This document shows, one piece after another, positions 26,032-34,335 of a stretch of 34,365 nt of DNA (within the stretch, counting starts at the first letter, position 1; each line of letters begins with the position of its first letter). Origin of the DNA: Candidatus Helarchaeota archaeon (GTDB lineage Archaea > Asgardarchaeota > Lokiarchaeia > Helarchaeales > RDOG01). A model generated the notes under the pieces. It worked only from the letters and a program-made list of their open reading frames with translations. It did no database searches and was not told the DNA's origin. The DNA lies in assembly GCA_029838215.1 (NCBI GenBank), contig JALGVI010000032.1, positions 1 to 34,365 on the forward strand, in the 5' to 3' direction. Made by a program: the position numbers and the translations under genes.

Positions 26032-27480
26032 TCAACTTTTAAAGTAAATATCTTTTTCAATCTTACCAGAAATTAATCCTAATTCTAATAGATGCTGGAT
26101 GAAGCCTTTTAGCGTTTCAACATCCAGTCGTACCTGCTGTTCTAGATCCCTTAGACTTGTCTGATCACGTGAGTTTAGTAAATCCATCAAGCGAAAATCC
26201 AACGTTTCTTCCTTAATGAAAGTTTTCCCATCGCTTGTGAGGACTCCGCGGAGTTGCTTACGATACATTGAAACGATCCTCTCGACATTTTGAAGCAGGT
26301 CATTTTCTGCCAAATTAAGAGCGGAGTTTAATTCTTCAATTTCGATTTCTTTTGCTTCTAGCAAGCGATTAAACATTTCGTTCTTAATTTTTGAGAATTT
26401 GTAAAATTTATCCTTCGTGGCGTTAAAACAACCGTCAATTTTATCTTTTTCAGCCAATTCTTTCATGATTTGTATCAAGGTATCTTTATTTAGCTTCAAT
26501 TGCTGTTGTAATTCAGTGATGTTCAAGTCATCGCATGCTTGAAGCGTATTTAAAATGGTCTCGTCAATTACGTCTTTCAGCACGTAGGAGTCGTCTTCCG
26601 TAAAATATCCTTCTAAACCGTGATTTCTTTCGAGGATTTCTATGTATGATTTGATTAATTCGGGTGAAATAATTGCCAATTCTTCCTCAACATCTTCGAA
26701 AGAAATTTCTCTTGTAAATTTAATAAAATTAAGTAATTCTTTAAGGACGATTTCATCCGACACGAAATAATCATAATCTCGCGTGAAATTACCTTTGATC
26801 TTGTTAGTGATCAAGAAAAGCTCCAAAATGGAACGTGCAAACTTTTTCTCATTTGCTTCTTTAATTACCTCTTCGGCAAGTGCTGCAAAATCTTCATCAG
26901 ACGTCTGCTCTTCAGGCTTTTCAGCGACTTCTATTAAAGCGGACAAATCAACATCATCGTGAGTAGAAATTATGTCTTTTACAAATTCGGAAAAATGAAT
27001 GAGATTCAATTTTTGCTTGTTTATTTCATCAATTAACTGCTTTTCTTCGTCTTCCGAGATATTATAAAAAATATACGTATCAGGAAGATCAAAGAACCCT
27101 CTAATCCGCCCTTCACTAATTAAATTGATGATGACTCTCCGAATATTTGTAAGGGATAGAGAATATTTCTCCATTATTTCTTTAAAATTAAATTTGAACG
27201 CATCTTCGCTGGTTGCCAAGATATCATTTTCAATTCCTTGTAAGAGTACAAATTCTTTGTTATCGTAAATGAACATCCCTTTTATTTTTTCATTTTCAAC
27301 CATGTTCTCCAATGTAATTTTCGCAACGGAGGTAAGTAGACCTAGATCTGATGCCATTAATTCAATATTCGCAATTCCCCGCTCTTCAAGATATCGCTTG
27401 ATTAAAAGTTCCTTTGGTTCAAGATCCTCTTTGATTCGATCGATTTCTTCGCCAATTTTTTTCTTGAACTTTTTTAACAT
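26032..27480 (-). CDS. Tandem winged-helix protein with seven wings (UFL1/PCI-like architecture)
   Basis: The 482-residue acidic protein consists of repeated winged helices with no other domain. Seven wing hairpins can be seen, each ending a helix-turn-helix: KIKGMFIYDNKEFVLL, RIRGFFDLPDTYIFYN, KIKGNFTRDYDYFVSD, GLEGYFTEDDSYVLKD, KIDGCFNATKDKFYKF, QLRGVLTSDGKTFIKE and LISGKIEKDIYFKS, at about residues 65-80, 125-140, 227-242, 288-303, 347-362, 409-424 and 469-482. The pattern G-x-F/L-x-x-x-x-x-x-F/Y-V/I is shared. An acidic linker lies at 186-210. Eukaryotic UFL1 and PCI-type subunits stack winged helices in a similar way; the relation is inference. It starts 10 bases after argS with a GAGG site. 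Confidence 0.75.
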   Translation of the reverse strand: MLKKFKKKIGEEIDRIKEDLEPKELLIKRYLEERGIANIELMASDLGLLTSVAKITLENMVENEKIKGMFIYDNKEFVLLQGIENDILATSEDAFKFNFKEIMEKYSLSLTNIRRVIINLISEGRIRGFFDLPDTYIFYNISEDEEKQLIDEINKQKLNLIHFSEFVKDIISTHDDVDLSALIEVAEKPEEQTSDEDFAALAEEVIKEANEKKFARSILELFLITNKIKGNFTRDYDYFVSDEIVLKELLNFIKFTREISFEDVEEELAIISPELIKSYIEILERNHGLEGYFTEDDSYVLKDVIDETILNTLQACDDLNITELQQQLKLNKDTLIQIMKELAEKDKIDGCFNATKDKFYKFSKIKNEMFNRLLEAKEIEIEELNSALNLAENDLLQNVERIVSMYRKQLRGVLTSDGKTFIKEETLDFRLMDLLNSRDQTSLRDLEQQVRLDVETLKGFIQHLLELGLISGKIEKDIYFKS

Positions 27481-27490
27481 TTTGCCTCAT

Positions 27491-29407
27491 TCACATCTTT
27501 TCAGGTGTATTGATTCCCATTATTTGATTTAAACCAATTCGAAATACGATATTCACGCATTTCACGAGTGCTAAACGAGCGGCTCGGACATCTTCGGGAG
27601 CCTTTAGCACTTGACAGGTACGATAAAAATCGGAAAATTTATCTGCAAGTAACAATAAATATTCGGCTATTAAGTGAATGCTGAATGTCCTTTTAATTTC
27701 ATTTATTACTTCAGGAAACCGTGCAAGATGTAATATTAACGCTCTCTCTGCTGGCTGACCAAGTTTCTCTAAATTTTTTGGAACGATCTCTTCAGAAACC
27801 TTCTCCAAAATACCCCGAGTCCGCACGAACGCATATTGAATGTAAGGGCAGCTATTTCCTTCAAAATTGAGAACTTCATCCCACTTTAATATGATTTTCC
27901 GGTCCGTTTTGAATTTTGCAAGGTAATATTTGATTGCACCAACCCCAATCTTTTCTGCCAATTCTCGCTTGTAATCATCCGAAAAATCATCGTGCCTCTT
28001 GCTTACTTCATCATATGCAAGAGAGACGGCTTTATCGAGTGCCGCATCAGCATGAAATCCAATCCAAGTCCCTTTTCTGCCGGAAAATTTTTGATCGGGC
28101 AACCAAACATGTTCGAATTTTAAATGATGAGAATTTTGAAATTCTTTTTCGAATCCCAGAACTTTTAAGGCGTGAAACACGACCTGTTGCGGAAAATCTT
28201 GTTCCACCCCTATGACGTTAATGGCCTTGTCCGCAAAACCAAAACAGTCTCGAGGAATGCCCCCAGCACAAGTTTCCCAAAGCTCTTGCTCATTTGGTTG
28301 AATGGTTTTCAATCGATATGAGAATTGAGTCTTCGCAAGTCCGAGCTTAAAAAAATGAAACCCGATATCCCTACCCGTGTATGTTGTGACACCATTCGAG
28401 CGCACGATGATTTTATACGGCTTTTCTTGATTGGCAAACCGCTTTCCATATTCTCCCATGTTAACAACAATACAACCCTTATCAGGTCCTTCTGTGATCT
28501 TATAAACATTATTTGATTTAATAATTTGGTCTAAAACTTCATCGAAAAGACCACTCCGGATGATGTCACTTTCCCAAATTAATAGATTATAAAAAATATT
28601 CATTCTCCAAGCGGTTTCAAGTTGTCCCAGCACGGCGTTTTCAACAATATTTTGGGCTATACTTGCTTCCGGATCAATCTTTTCTTCCATCTTACGAATT
28701 ATTTCCTTAATTTCTTCTTCTTTCTCGGGGGTTTCTTCCAATTCCTTTGAGGCATCAACATATAACTTCCCAATCGTGAAGTCAATCTTTTCATCTTCCT
28801 TTGAAAGAACAAATTCCTTATTTGGAAGCGTTTTCCAAACCAATACGGCAATTTGGCGTCCAAGATCATCCATGTAATTCTCAACTTCTACATCATACCC
28901 ACAAAATCGAAAGACTCTACTGATCAAGTCACCAATTACAGCACATCGCATGGTTCCCATGTGAATTGGCTTATTAGGATTTGCAGATGTATGTTCAACT
29001 ATGACTTTCTTATTTTTTCCTTCCCACGTTCGTCCATAATCATTTTGATTCTCGAGAATCTCCTTGAAAACATCTGAAGCGAATCTTTCCCAATTCAGAA
29101 AATAGTTAATGTAGCCGTTACGTGCAATTTCGATCCTGCCAAGATAAGAAGCCGAATCGAGATTAAATTGTTTTTTAATGTCTTCTGCAATCTTTAAAGG
29201 TGCTTGCTTCATCTTTTTTGCAAGTGAAAATGCAACAGGAGAAGAAAAATCCCCAAGAGCCAAATCTGGCGTGGGAATGATGATTTTATTGACATTCATT
29301 TCATCGATAAAAGTAGAAACAGAACCCAATGCTGTTTTAAGCTTTGATAGTATCTCTTGTTTCACCCGTTCAATGGCATATTTCATCATGTCTTGCATCG
29401 CTCTCAT
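27491..29407 (-). CDS. argS: Arginyl-tRNA synthetase
   Basis: The 638-residue protein is a complete class I ArgRS. The N-terminal Add-1 domain (about 1-115) recognises the tRNA D-loop. The catalytic HIGH-type motif lies in NPNKPIHMGTMR, and FSGRKGTWIGF occupies the KMSKS-loop position, as usual in archaeal ArgRS. The C-terminal DALR anticodon-binding domain has PYIQYAFVRTRGIL and LADKFSDFYRTCQVL. It charges tRNA-Arg, so it is a housekeeping gene. The ATG at 29407 overlaps the stop of the phosphatase gene as ATGA, which implies translational coupling. Length and motifs are normal and nothing appears broken. Confidence 0.97.
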   Translation of the reverse strand: MRAMQDMMKYAIERVKQEILSKLKTALGSVSTFIDEMNVNKIIIPTPDLALGDFSSPVAFSLAKKMKQAPLKIAEDIKKQFNLDSASYLGRIEIARNGYINYFLNWERFASDVFKEILENQNDYGRTWEGKNKKVIVEHTSANPNKPIHMGTMRCAVIGDLISRVFRFCGYDVEVENYMDDLGRQIAVLVWKTLPNKEFVLSKEDEKIDFTIGKLYVDASKELEETPEKEEEIKEIIRKMEEKIDPEASIAQNIVENAVLGQLETAWRMNIFYNLLIWESDIIRSGLFDEVLDQIIKSNNVYKITEGPDKGCIVVNMGEYGKRFANQEKPYKIIVRSNGVTTYTGRDIGFHFFKLGLAKTQFSYRLKTIQPNEQELWETCAGGIPRDCFGFADKAINVIGVEQDFPQQVVFHALKVLGFEKEFQNSHHLKFEHVWLPDQKFSGRKGTWIGFHADAALDKAVSLAYDEVSKRHDDFSDDYKRELAEKIGVGAIKYYLAKFKTDRKIILKWDEVLNFEGNSCPYIQYAFVRTRGILEKVSEEIVPKNLEKLGQPAERALILHLARFPEVINEIKRTFSIHLIAEYLLLLADKFSDFYRTCQVLKAPEDVRAARLALVKCVNIVFRIGLNQIMGINTPEKM

Positions 29408-30249
29408 AATGTGATGAATTTCAGTCCTAAATTCTCATCAATCGTGAGAAATTGTGGAACTATTCCATACGTTATTGAACTAAATATTGAAACTAATTTT
29501 TGTTTAAAAAAGAATTTCGGTCGATCAAATGCTTCATGACTTCGCACGCAAAGATCAATTTGATTTACAGTCATGAACTCATCAAATACATCCCGTCCAA
29601 AGAAATAACCAATACCTCTAACTGACTGTGTGAACGTCCCCAGCGATTCCTTTGGATCGTTCCATTCTATTTGATCAAGAATGCCATTAACAAATATGTC
29701 CTTGATTCCTTTTGGAATTTTTTTGATCTCTTTTAAGGTAATGGTACGAGCGCCCGCGGGATCAATTGGAATTCCTCCGTGTAATAACAAAACGTTTGGT
29801 TTTCTAATCCGTAAAGCAACAGGCATTTCCGAAAAAACATCTTCATACAGGTCATAAACAGAAGTGTCGTTATCAAACAAAGTTTTTACCACGTTAAAAA
29901 AACCATAACTCTCATTCATTTCCCTCCATTCATGATTACCGCGCAGGAGAATCAATTTGTCAGGATATTCACGTTTTTTTTGAAATAAAAAATTCACGTT
30001 TTCAATCTGTCGTGGTCCACGATCTACATAATCACCCAGCGCTACGATTAGTAAATCTTCTTTTTTTAGAAAACGGTCCAAGATTTTCCTTGATACTTCA
30101 TAGTCACCATGAGTATCTCCCATAATCAGTACATTTTTTACGGAATCCAACTCAATTAGACTAGGCTCACGCCTAAATTCATTGACAACTTGAAGGGATT
30201 CATTCACGTCAAGAAGTTTCTTTCGCTCCACGTCGTTCATCGTCAGCAT
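29404..30249 (-). CDS. PPP-family serine/threonine protein phosphatase
   Basis: The 281-residue protein carries the three signatures of the eukaryote-like PPP phosphatases in order: GDTHGDY, GDYVDRG and RGNHEW, followed by LLHGGIP with the metal-binding His and a final RSHEAF. Conserved Asp, His and Asn ligands for the two metals are present. It dephosphorylates Ser/Thr residues and lacks any regulatory domain. PPP phosphatases are found in several archaea; this one appears closer to the eukaryotic/archaeal PP1-like type than to bacterial diadenosine tetraphosphatases, by motif reading only. A second in-frame ATG lies at 30240. It is cotranscribed with argS, with overlapping start and stop codons. 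Confidence 0.93.
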   Translation of the reverse strand: MLTMNDVERKKLLDVNESLQVVNEFRREPSLIELDSVKNVLIMGDTHGDYEVSRKILDRFLKKEDLLIVALGDYVDRGPRQIENVNFLFQKKREYPDKLILLRGNHEWREMNESYGFFNVVKTLFDNDTSVYDLYEDVFSEMPVALRIRKPNVLLLHGGIPIDPAGARTITLKEIKKIPKGIKDIFVNGILDQIEWNDPKESLGTFTQSVRGIGYFFGRDVFDEFMTVNQIDLCVRSHEAFDRPKFFFKQKLVSIFSSITYGIVPQFLTIDENLGLKFITL

Positions 30250-30262
30250 TTTCCAAGCTTAA

Positions 30263-31441
30263 CTAAATTCTATCTTCAATTAATTCTATGAGGTCCATTA
30301 CTTTTAATGACAATCCTTCTTTTTCAACAGCATCTTTCAAATTTCTCTTGCAAAAAGGACAGGTTGTTACCAAAACTTGCGCTTCCGTATCAAGGGCTTC
30401 GCTAATTCTCGAACTTGCAATTCGAATTGCCAAATCAGGATAAGCTGACTTTAGTCCCCCACCAGCACCACAACAAATCGATCCAAACTTAGTAGATCTC
30501 ATTTCAACAAGCTCGATCTGGGGAATGGACTTCAAAATACTCCGAGGACGCTCATAATTACTTTTTAAGGTGTTCCTCTTTGTGGAATGACAGGGATCAT
30601 GATACGTTACTTTTAAAGGAGTAAGATCTGAAAATCGAATTTTTCCGTTTTTTATCAAGTCTTCAAGTAATTCCAGATAATTTATAACCTTAAAATCAGG
30701 ATTAAAACGTGCATAATCATTTTCAAACGTTGCCTGACAACCAGGACAAGTAAACACGATCTTTTTAATGCCGAGCTTTTTGATTTTATTTATATTCTGT
30801 AGTGCTAACTTTTCAGCTTCCGAGATCTGTCCGGTTCTAAAAAGAGGACTCCCACAGCAATACTCATCACTTAAAAAAGTAAAATCCACATCATTCTCAA
30901 CCAATATCCGCGTGAAAGCTCGAGCAATCTCACTTGTTCGATATGCTGAAGTGCAACCCACAAAATATCCGAGTTCACTAAATTTATCGAAATTTTCTCT
31001 TGCAACATCACGCAAGAACTCGAATCTTTGATCTTCAGGTTCGTCATATGGATTTCTATTGTCCAAGGCATGTTTACTTAATGCCACGTGAACAGGAAGA
31101 CCTAATTCGTTATCCTGTAAATCGTTTCTAAAGATTTCGAAAATTTTTACGGTTTCAATTCCTGAGGGACAATGAGTTTCACAATTACCGCAAGTCGTGC
31201 AAGTAAAGAAAATTTCCGCCAAACGTGGCGTGAGCCTTAAATCTTTCTCGAGAACGCCTCTTAGCATTATCATCTTGCCTTTTGCAATAAATGATTCAAA
31301 ACCAGGAGTGTTTTCTCGGATTGGGCAGATAGAATGAGTATTATCTGTTTCACGGACCATTTCACGGCAATAGCTACAACGTGAGCAGGTGTAGATCTCT
31401 TCTTTAAACTCGAAAATTTTTAATTCTTTGATATTGTCCAT
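30263..31441 (-). CDS. Fe-S oxidoreductase with CCG domains (GlcF/HdrD-like)
   Basis: The protein of about 392 residues has two N-terminal cubane [4Fe-4S] motifs, CSRCSYCREM with a later CPI, and CTTCGNCETHCPS. Two CCG modules follow: GCTSAY, CCGSP, CPGC, then DPCHS, ICCGAGGG, CPFC. This is the design of GlcF/LldE/HdrD subunits that take electrons from a flavoprotein and reduce a quinone, disulfide or other carrier. The ATG at 31441 is preceded by AGGTG eight bases upstream; a GTG at 31450 would add three residues. It directly follows the FAD-linked oxidase, whose restored reading frame ends at 31453, so the pair probably forms one enzyme complex. Confidence 0.92.
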   Translation of the reverse strand: MDNIKELKIFEFKEEIYTCSRCSYCREMVRETDNTHSICPIRENTPGFESFIAKGKMIMLRGVLEKDLRLTPRLAEIFFTCTTCGNCETHCPSGIETVKIFEIFRNDLQDNELGLPVHVALSKHALDNRNPYDEPEDQRFEFLRDVARENFDKFSELGYFVGCTSAYRTSEIARAFTRILVENDVDFTFLSDEYCCGSPLFRTGQISEAEKLALQNINKIKKLGIKKIVFTCPGCQATFENDYARFNPDFKVINYLELLEDLIKNGKIRFSDLTPLKVTYHDPCHSTKRNTLKSNYERPRSILKSIPQIELVEMRSTKFGSICCGAGGGLKSAYPDLAIRIASSRISEALDTEAQVLVTTCPFCKRNLKDAVEKEGLSLKVMDLIELIEDRI

Positions 31442-31452
31442 GAATCCCACAC

Positions 31453-32693
31453 CTAACTTAGTTTTAAGAGACCACGATTCAAGATATTATTCGGATCAAG
31501 AGATTTTTTCAAATTTTTCATGAATTCAAAATAATTTTCACGATAGTGGTCTGCAATTCATATGCTTCTTTATTGCCTACGGGAATCGCAAAAGTCGGGA
31601 GGACGTCGATCGCGTTTTGACTGATAAAAGCATACCAAGCAGGCAGTACTTCGTGCTTTTGAATTCCTACAGCATGTTCTTTTAAAACATTCTGGAAAAA
31701 ATCAAAGAAACTTTTCGTTCTTTTGATCGGTAATTTATTACACGAAGCTCCAAAATTGCCCATTCGACCTGCAATCGGAAAAAAGTCATAGATTTGCTCA
31801 TCTAAAATCATTCTTGCAAAAGATTCATTAGTTTTTCTTCCACCGTGTTTCTCGTTTATTTTATCAAGTAACTCAACTTCCGCATCCACCAATTTTTCGG
31901 TAGGTCCTTCAACCTTGCCATAAAGTGGAAACGAAAGATCCGAAGCAAGCCGATAACTTGCCATCTCGTGAAGGCAACCGAGCAAATTATCAAGATTTTT
32001 ATAGCCGTATTGAATGAATCTCGTTACTTCAGGAGCGGGATATAGCTTGAATGAAACCTGTGTTTTGATTCCAAAAATTCCATTATCACCACAAAAAATT
32101 CCCGATGAATCAGGCCCAATGCCATAACGACAATGTCGAAACGCGCGCTTCAAAGCAGAAGAACCGGTGCGGATGATCTCTCCTGTCGGAATTACCACTT
32201 CCAATCCTAATAGGATATCACATGCCGAGCCATACTTTGCAGATCCATACATCACCGATGCCACAGATACGGCACCTCCAATAGTGCTTGAACGTCCGGG
32301 TCCAGGACCTACAAAACCGGTATACCAACCTCGTTTGTTTAATTCGCTTTCTAACTTGCTCCAAGTTATTCCTGCTTCGGCAGTTACGGACATCGAATCC
32401 TCATCAATTTCAAGGATTTCATTCATTCTTGTTAAATCTAGCAAGATGCCTCCGGGACTTAAAGGAACACCCATCATTACAAGAGAAGTCGCCGCGCCTC
32501 GAGGCCATATAGGCGTTTTCGTTTGATTGGCGGCTTTCACGATTTCAGCTACTTCTTCGGTAGTCCGCGGACGAACCACCATTTCTGCCAAATGACCCTT
32601 CTCAGGAGATGTATCCATTGAATATGCATATAAAGTTTCGACATCCGTCGCCACATAATCCGGACCGACAATCATAATTATTTCATCGAGCAT
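31453..32693 (-). CDS. FAD-linked oxidase (GlcD-like), frameshifted near its C-terminus
   Basis: The main frame (32693-31518) gives 391 residues of a GlcD/FAD-binding PCMH-type oxidase: VVRPRTTEEVAEIVKAA, PRGAATSL, GGAVSVASVMYGSAKYGS and VVIPTGEIIRTGS. It then stops early after reading an atypical end (IVKIILNS). Starting at about 31545, the next reading frame continues as HYRENYFEFMKNL, then KSLDPNNILNRGLLKLS, which is the typical GlcD C-terminus, and ends with TAG at 31453-31455. A one-base loss or similar change at about 31540-31555 explains this. It may be a real mutation, a programmed shift or an assembly error. The enzyme should oxidise a 2-hydroxy acid such as lactate or glycolate with the next gene product. 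Confidence 0.85.
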
Positions 32694-32786
32694 TTCTCAC
32701 AGGACCTCTATCATTCTTCAAAGAAACATGAAATTCAATCATTTATTGCAAATTGCCATCTTTCCTTGAATAAATTGATGGAAAAG

Positions 32787-32793
32787 TATAAAA
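32787..32793 (+). promoter_or_regulatory. Putative TATA box for the acetoacetate-decarboxylase-family gene
   Basis: TATAAAA is preceded by the purine run GAAAAG, a good archaeal BRE plus TATA match. Transcription starting about 28 bases downstream would leave a leader of only about 20 bases before the ATG at 32835. It lies in the 130-base region diverging from the FAD-linked oxidase gene. Confidence 0.4.
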
Positions 32794-32834
32794 TTTTTGT
32801 TAAAAATTAATATCAAAAATCGATCGTGGTTAGG

Positions 32835-33566
32835 ATGGAGAAATCGAATTTAAAAATAGCAAGCATACCAATGCAAGCACCATTATATGGAGCACCACCT
32901 TATATTTATCCCAGTGCAGAGTTAATTCAGGTAGTATTCAACGTGAACAGAAACGAAATTGAAAGCATCGTTCCAAATCCGTTGAAAATCGCAAGATCTC
33001 CAATGATAATGGCTTACGTGGCTTTTTTTCAAGATAGCACGGTTGGACCATATCACGAAGCCGCGGCATTTGTAGACGTCAAATTAAAAACGGAAAAAAT
33101 AAAGATAAGGGGTTGGTTTTGCACGAACATGTTTGTTGATTCTGACAGGGCCTTGACGGCAGGTCGAGAGATCTGGGGATTTCCGAAAAAATTGGCGGAA
33201 ATGTCCATCCGTGATAAAGACGGGTGCAAGATCGGTTTATTGAAACGAAATGGAAAAGAATTAATGAAAATTCAAGTCAAGCTCGAACACGAATTTGACG
33301 AACTTCCAATGGAAGCCTTCAACAACGTCATTAATTTAAAGCAAATTTTATCTCCAGATGGAAATTCTCTTGAATTATCAGAATTTGTCCTTTCGAGCAT
33401 GGAAATTAAACCAAAAAGAATGATGGGCGGTTCGGCTTCAATAGAATTCAATTGGTCAGAAGAAGATCCCCTCTATCTATTCGAACCAAAAACAAAACAA
33501 ACAGGTTTGCACGTGTTAGCTGACGGAATCCTGACAGCAGGAAGAGTCATTCACAAAAGAAAATGA
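32835..33566 (+). CDS. Acetoacetate decarboxylase family protein
   Basis: The protein of about 243 residues has the ADC fold signature. TAGREIWGFPKKLAEM, at about residues 112-127, includes the adjacent Lys-Lys pair that in acetoacetate decarboxylase contains the Schiff-base lysine. MAYVAFFQDSTVGPY and the later MMGGSASIEF are further family blocks. Members either decarboxylate acetoacetate to acetone or act as aldolase-dehydratases on other keto acids, so the exact reaction is not certain. ATG 32835 is chosen over GTG 32826. It is alone on the plus strand, convergent with the proteasome beta gene with only five bases between the stops. Confidence 0.86.
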   Translation: MEKSNLKIASIPMQAPLYGAPPYIYPSAELIQVVFNVNRNEIESIVPNPLKIARSPMIMAYVAFFQDSTVGPYHEAAAFVDVKLKTEKIKIRGWFCTNMFVDSDRALTAGREIWGFPKKLAEMSIRDKDGCKIGLLKRNGKELMKIQVKLEHEFDELPMEAFNNVINLKQILSPDGNSLELSEFVLSSMEIKPKRMMGGSASIEFNWSEEDPLYLFEPKTKQTGLHVLADGILTAGRVIHKRK

Positions 33567-33571
33567 AATTT

Positions 33572-34186
33572 TTAATTAGATTTGATGAGTTCAAATCCCT
33601 TTTTAGTTATGGTTGCAATTTGAAGTGGACCGCCACTTGCAGTATCCCGTTTTCTTGCGGCATCAACGGCGGCTCTAACCAACTGAATGCCTTCTTCTAC
33701 CGTCATGTTAGGATGATATCGGTTTTCTAGAACACCAATGCCTACAACGCTTCCCGAGCCAACACTCGCAAATTTTTTCTCCTCCAATATCGAGCCAAAT
33801 GGGTCTAATGTATATAAATGAGGTCCAAAACGATCATATCCTCCCACGAGAAGCATGCTCAAATAAGGGAACATCCGGTTCTGGAAAAGAAGAACTGCGA
33901 CAAGCTGAACTGCAGATTTTACATCGATTTCTTTATTTAACTCTAATTTACGAATCCGAAGCAACGCTTGAAGCGTCCTCACGATCTGCTGACAATCTGC
34001 AACACCACCAGAAATTGTCATCCCAAGATTATCAAGTACCTTGAATAATTTAGTTGCTTCTTTGGATGCTACATAATAGCCCATCGTAGCTTGTGATTCA
34101 GTCGCAAGCACAACTCCATCCTTGCAAATAACACCCATGGTTGTAGTGCCTGTCTTTAAAAGCGTATCTTTCAGTTCCATTCTCAT
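33572..34186 (-). CDS. psmB: 20S proteasome beta subunit 2
   Basis: The 204-residue beta-type subunit has a short propeptide ending in TG before the catalytic Thr in TTTMGVICKDG, so normal autolysis after Gly is expected. ATES gives Glu at position 17, as in the active Thermoplasma subunit. Lys33 is present in SKEATK, and VGSGS and RDTASGG supply Ser129, Asp166 and Ser169. All catalytic parts are in place. It is far from the psmB-psmA operon but fits with it: many archaea have two beta types, one depending on the other. The likely start is ATG 34186, with GTG 34189 and ATG 34180 as alternatives. No clear ribosome-binding site is seen. Confidence 0.95.
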   Translation of the reverse strand: MRMELKDTLLKTGTTTMGVICKDGVVLATESQATMGYYVASKEATKLFKVLDNLGMTISGGVADCQQIVRTLQALLRIRKLELNKEIDVKSAVQLVAVLLFQNRMFPYLSMLLVGGYDRFGPHLYTLDPFGSILEEKKFASVGSGSVVGIGVLENRYHPNMTVEEGIQLVRAAVDAARKRDTASGGPLQIATITKKGFELIKSN

Positions 34187-34282
34187 CACGCATTATTTAT
34201 AATCTATTACACCGATCTTTTTTCTTTGGACAAACTTGGACAACATCGGTTAAGAATGTTTCCTAGCGTCTTCGTGGGGCGG

Positions 34283-34335
34283 ATCGGCACGCCCCGGGCG
34301 TGCTGGTGAGTGTCAGGTGACTTCACGGAGCACGC
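34283..34335. other. GC-rich element with two mutually exclusive hairpins
   Basis: A GC-rich block stands out from AT-rich surroundings in the gap upstream of psmB2. GCACGCCC at 34287-34294 pairs with GGGCGTGC at 34296-34303, a near-perfect palindrome. GCGTGCT at 34298-34304 can instead pair with AGCACGC at 34329-34335, enclosing a second GTGA/TCAC stem (34306-34309 with 34323-34326). Both stems share the same central segment, so only one can form. It could be part of a structured RNA that continues past the window edge, or a regulatory switch. I could not match it to tRNA, rRNA, RNase P or SRP RNA. Strand is unknown. Confidence 0.4.

Noticed and set aside
33572..34186. Glu instead of Asp at position 17 in proteasome beta subunit 2, first taken as a defect.
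   Set aside because: The active Thermoplasma acidophilum beta subunit also has Glu at this position, so it is a normal variant.
34195..34202. TATA-like sequence (TTATAAAT on the minus strand) upstream of proteasome beta subunit 2.
   Set aside because: It lies only about 10 bases before the start codon, too close for an archaeal TATA box that acts some 25 bases upstream of the transcription start.
34283..34335. GC-rich hairpin region considered as tRNA, SRP RNA or RNase P RNA.
   Set aside because: No T-arm, no SRP helix 8 motif and no RNase P core motif could be found, so it is reported only as an unidentified element.
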